Position numbers and translations under genes: made by a program | Assembly (NCBI GenBank): GCA_023391175.1 | Contig: JAEWBL010000333.1 | Location: forward strand, 1 to 7,897 | DNA from: Pseudomonadota bacterium | GTDB lineage: Bacteria > Pseudomonadota > Alphaproteobacteria > Rhizobiales > Xanthobacteraceae | Length of the DNA: 7,897 nt | Reading direction: 5' to 3' | Part shown: piece by piece, positions 6,844 through 7,897 of the stretch | How positions within the stretch are numbered: position 1 is the stretch's first letter | Layout: every line of letters begins with the position of its first letter | Notes under the pieces: generated by a model | Seen by the model: the letters and a program-made list of their open reading frames with translations, nothing else | Told to the model about the DNA's origin: nothing | Database searches by the model: none

Positions 6844-7632
6844 ATGGCCAGAACACTCGGACAGGACCTCGCCGCCGCGCTGCGCTTCTATTCCCGCCTG
6901 CCGCTGCCGGCGCGGGATGACACCGCCTTCGCACCCCCCGACATCGACCGCATCGCCTACGCGGTGCCCATCGCCGGCGCGGTGCTCGGCCTGATCGGGG
7001 CGCTGGTCCTTATCCTCGCCATGGCCGTGAAGCTGCCGGCGTTCCTTGCCGCGGTGCTGGCGGTGGCGGCGCTGGCGCTGGCCACCGGATGCTTCCACGA
7101 GGATGGGCTGGCCGACACCGCCGATGGGCTGGGCGGCGGCCGCGACCGTGCGCACAAGCTCGCCATCATGCGCGACAGCCGCATCGGCACCTATGGAGCG
7201 ACGGCGCTGCTGCTGGGGCTGCTGCTGCGGATCGGCGCGCTGGAGGCGCTCGCCGTCTCGGTCGGCCCGCTCCGCGCCGGGCTCGCCCTGATTGCCGGCG
7301 AGGCTGCCTCCCGCGCCGCCGGGGTGCTGCTCATCGCCGCGCTCCCCCCTGCCCGTACCGACGGCGCCGGCGCGTCCGTCGGCCGCCCCTCGGAAGCGGC
7401 GGCGCTGTCCTGCGGGCTGGTCGCCGCCCTGATCGTCTCGGTGGTGATGGTGGCGGCCTTCGGCACCGGTGCAGCCTTTGCCGGCCTGATCGGGCCGATC
7501 CTCGCTCTGCTCGTGATGATGCGCCTCTCCAGCCGGCTCATCGGCGGGCAGACCGGCGATGTGGCCGGCGCCACCCAGCAGGTGGCGGTGATTGTGTTCC
7601 TCCTCGGCGTGCTTATCTTCGGCGGACGGTAG
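6844..7632 (+). CDS. cobS: Adenosylcobinamide-GDP ribazoletransferase (cobalamin synthase)
   Basis: CobS (called CobV in the aerobic-pathway nomenclature) is an integral membrane enzyme that joins adenosylcobinamide-GDP and alpha-ribazole at the end of cobalamin synthesis. With the ATG at 6844 it has 262 residues, normal for the family. Key motifs are LAAALRFYSRLPLP near the N-terminus, HEDGLADTADGLGGG (85-99), the acidic metal/substrate motif, MRDSRIGTYG (109-118) and GGQTGDVAGATQQ (234-246). Several hydrophobic stretches (about 38-83, 121-135, 188-230 and 247-259) are transmembrane. The frame is open to an earlier ATG at 6766, adding 26 polar residues without a ribosome-binding sequence; I prefer 6844, just before the conserved region, although its own site is weak. 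No other cobalamin gene is seen here, though cobT or cobU may lie outside the window. Confidence 0.93.
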   Translation: MARTLGQDLAAALRFYSRLPLPARDDTAFAPPDIDRIAYAVPIAGAVLGLIGALVLILAMAVKLPAFLAAVLAVAALALATGCFHEDGLADTADGLGGGRDRAHKLAIMRDSRIGTYGATALLLGLLLRIGALEALAVSVGPLRAGLALIAGEAASRAAGVLLIAALPPARTDGAGASVGRPSEAAALSCGLVAALIVSVVMVAAFGTGAAFAGLIGPILALLVMMRLSSRLIGGQTGDVAGATQQVAVIVFLLGVLIFGGR

Positions 7633-7690
7633 GCGAGCGGCGATTCCCGCCCCGCCAGCCCGAAGGAGCCGAGCGCACAACCGCGCAGCC

Positions 7691-7897
7691 ATGATCGAAC
7701 CGTCAGCACCCCGGACCCTTCCAGCGGCGAACGCCATCGTCACGCCCTGCATCAAGCTGTGCGTGGTGGAGCCCTTGAGCGGGCTGTGCATCGGCTGCGG
7801 ACGAACGCTGCGCGAGATCGGCGGCTGGGCCTCCTTCTCTGCGGAGGCGCGCGACCGGATCATGGCCGTCCTTCCCGAGCGGCTGGCACGTCTGAAG
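7691..7897 (+). CDS. DUF1289 family small cysteine-cluster protein (partial, runs off right edge)
   Basis: The frame from ATG 7691 stays open for 69 codons to the window end, so the C-terminus is missing. Four cysteines, at residues 20, 24, 33 and 36 (TPCIKLCVVEPLSGLCIGCG, 18-37), form the CxxxC...CxxC pattern of DUF1289, followed by the family's RTLREIGGWASFS (38-50) and MAVLPERLARL. The cysteines could bind zinc or an iron-sulfur cluster; the function is unknown. It starts 58 bases after cobS with no terminator between, so co-transcription is likely. There is no in-frame ATG, GTG or TTG in the gap. An AAGGAG at about 7662 is too far from the ATG to be its ribosome-binding site. Confidence 0.85.
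   Translation, partial: MIEPSAPRTLPAANAIVTPCIKLCVVEPLSGLCIGCGRTLREIGGWASFSAEARDRIMAVLPERLARLK

Noticed and set aside
6691..7863. Minus-strand frame of 390 residues opposite cobS, rich in Gln, His and Gly
   Set aside because: It is antisense to a complete CobS with intact motifs, and its low-complexity composition mirrors the cobS codons.
1..7897. A novel defence or mobile system in the window
   Set aside because: All genes except the merR tail match ordinary core families in a conserved order, and no transposase, integrase, nuclease, toxin or repeat array was seen.

Overview
The window reads as high-GC chromosomal DNA of an alphaproteobacterium, most likely order Hyphomicrobiales. A Xanthobacteraceae-type genome (Xanthobacter, Azorhizobium, Ancylobacter relatives) is my best guess from protein style and gene order; this is inference, with no search behind it. 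The order merR, ihfA, fabH, plsX, YceD/DUF177, ubiquinol-cytochrome c chaperone on the minus strand, divergent from a bamE-like lipoprotein gene, is as I recall a common alphaproteobacterial core arrangement. I see no insertion sequence, phage gene, CRISPR array, rRNA or tRNA.

Layout. Positions 1-2077 are one uninterrupted minus-strand reading frame with no stop before the left edge: a MerR-type DNA-binding domain followed by at least 570 residues of Arg/Asp/Glu/Pro-rich, probably disordered sequence. Next, on the same strand, are ihfA (2238-2555), fabH (2763-3737) and plsX (3734-4804), the last two overlapping by 4 bases. Then come a DUF177/YceD gene (4976-5485) and a ubiquinol-cytochrome c chaperone gene (5482-6045), also overlapping by 4 bases. 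A 122-base divergent spacer separates these from plus-strand genes: the BamE-like lipoprotein (6168-6701), a strong hairpin (6722-6751), cobS (6844-7632) and a DUF1289 cysteine-cluster gene (from 7691) that runs off the right edge.

How the genes relate. plsX and fabH supply the acyl-phosphate and chain-initiation steps of phospholipid and fatty acid synthesis and are translationally coupled. ihfA makes one subunit of the nucleoid-bending protein IHF. merR encodes a regulator of unknown target that appears to have its own promoter. The chaperone gene serves cytochrome bc1 assembly, BamE serves outer-membrane protein assembly, and CobS performs a late step of cobalamin synthesis.

Most of the window is ordinary core genome. 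The exception is the merR gene, whose very long low-complexity tail contains a 12-bp tandem repeat (a tetrapeptide repeat in the protein), a run of regularly placed tryptophans in acidic surroundings, and two hydrophobic islands. I found no convincing new multi-gene system.
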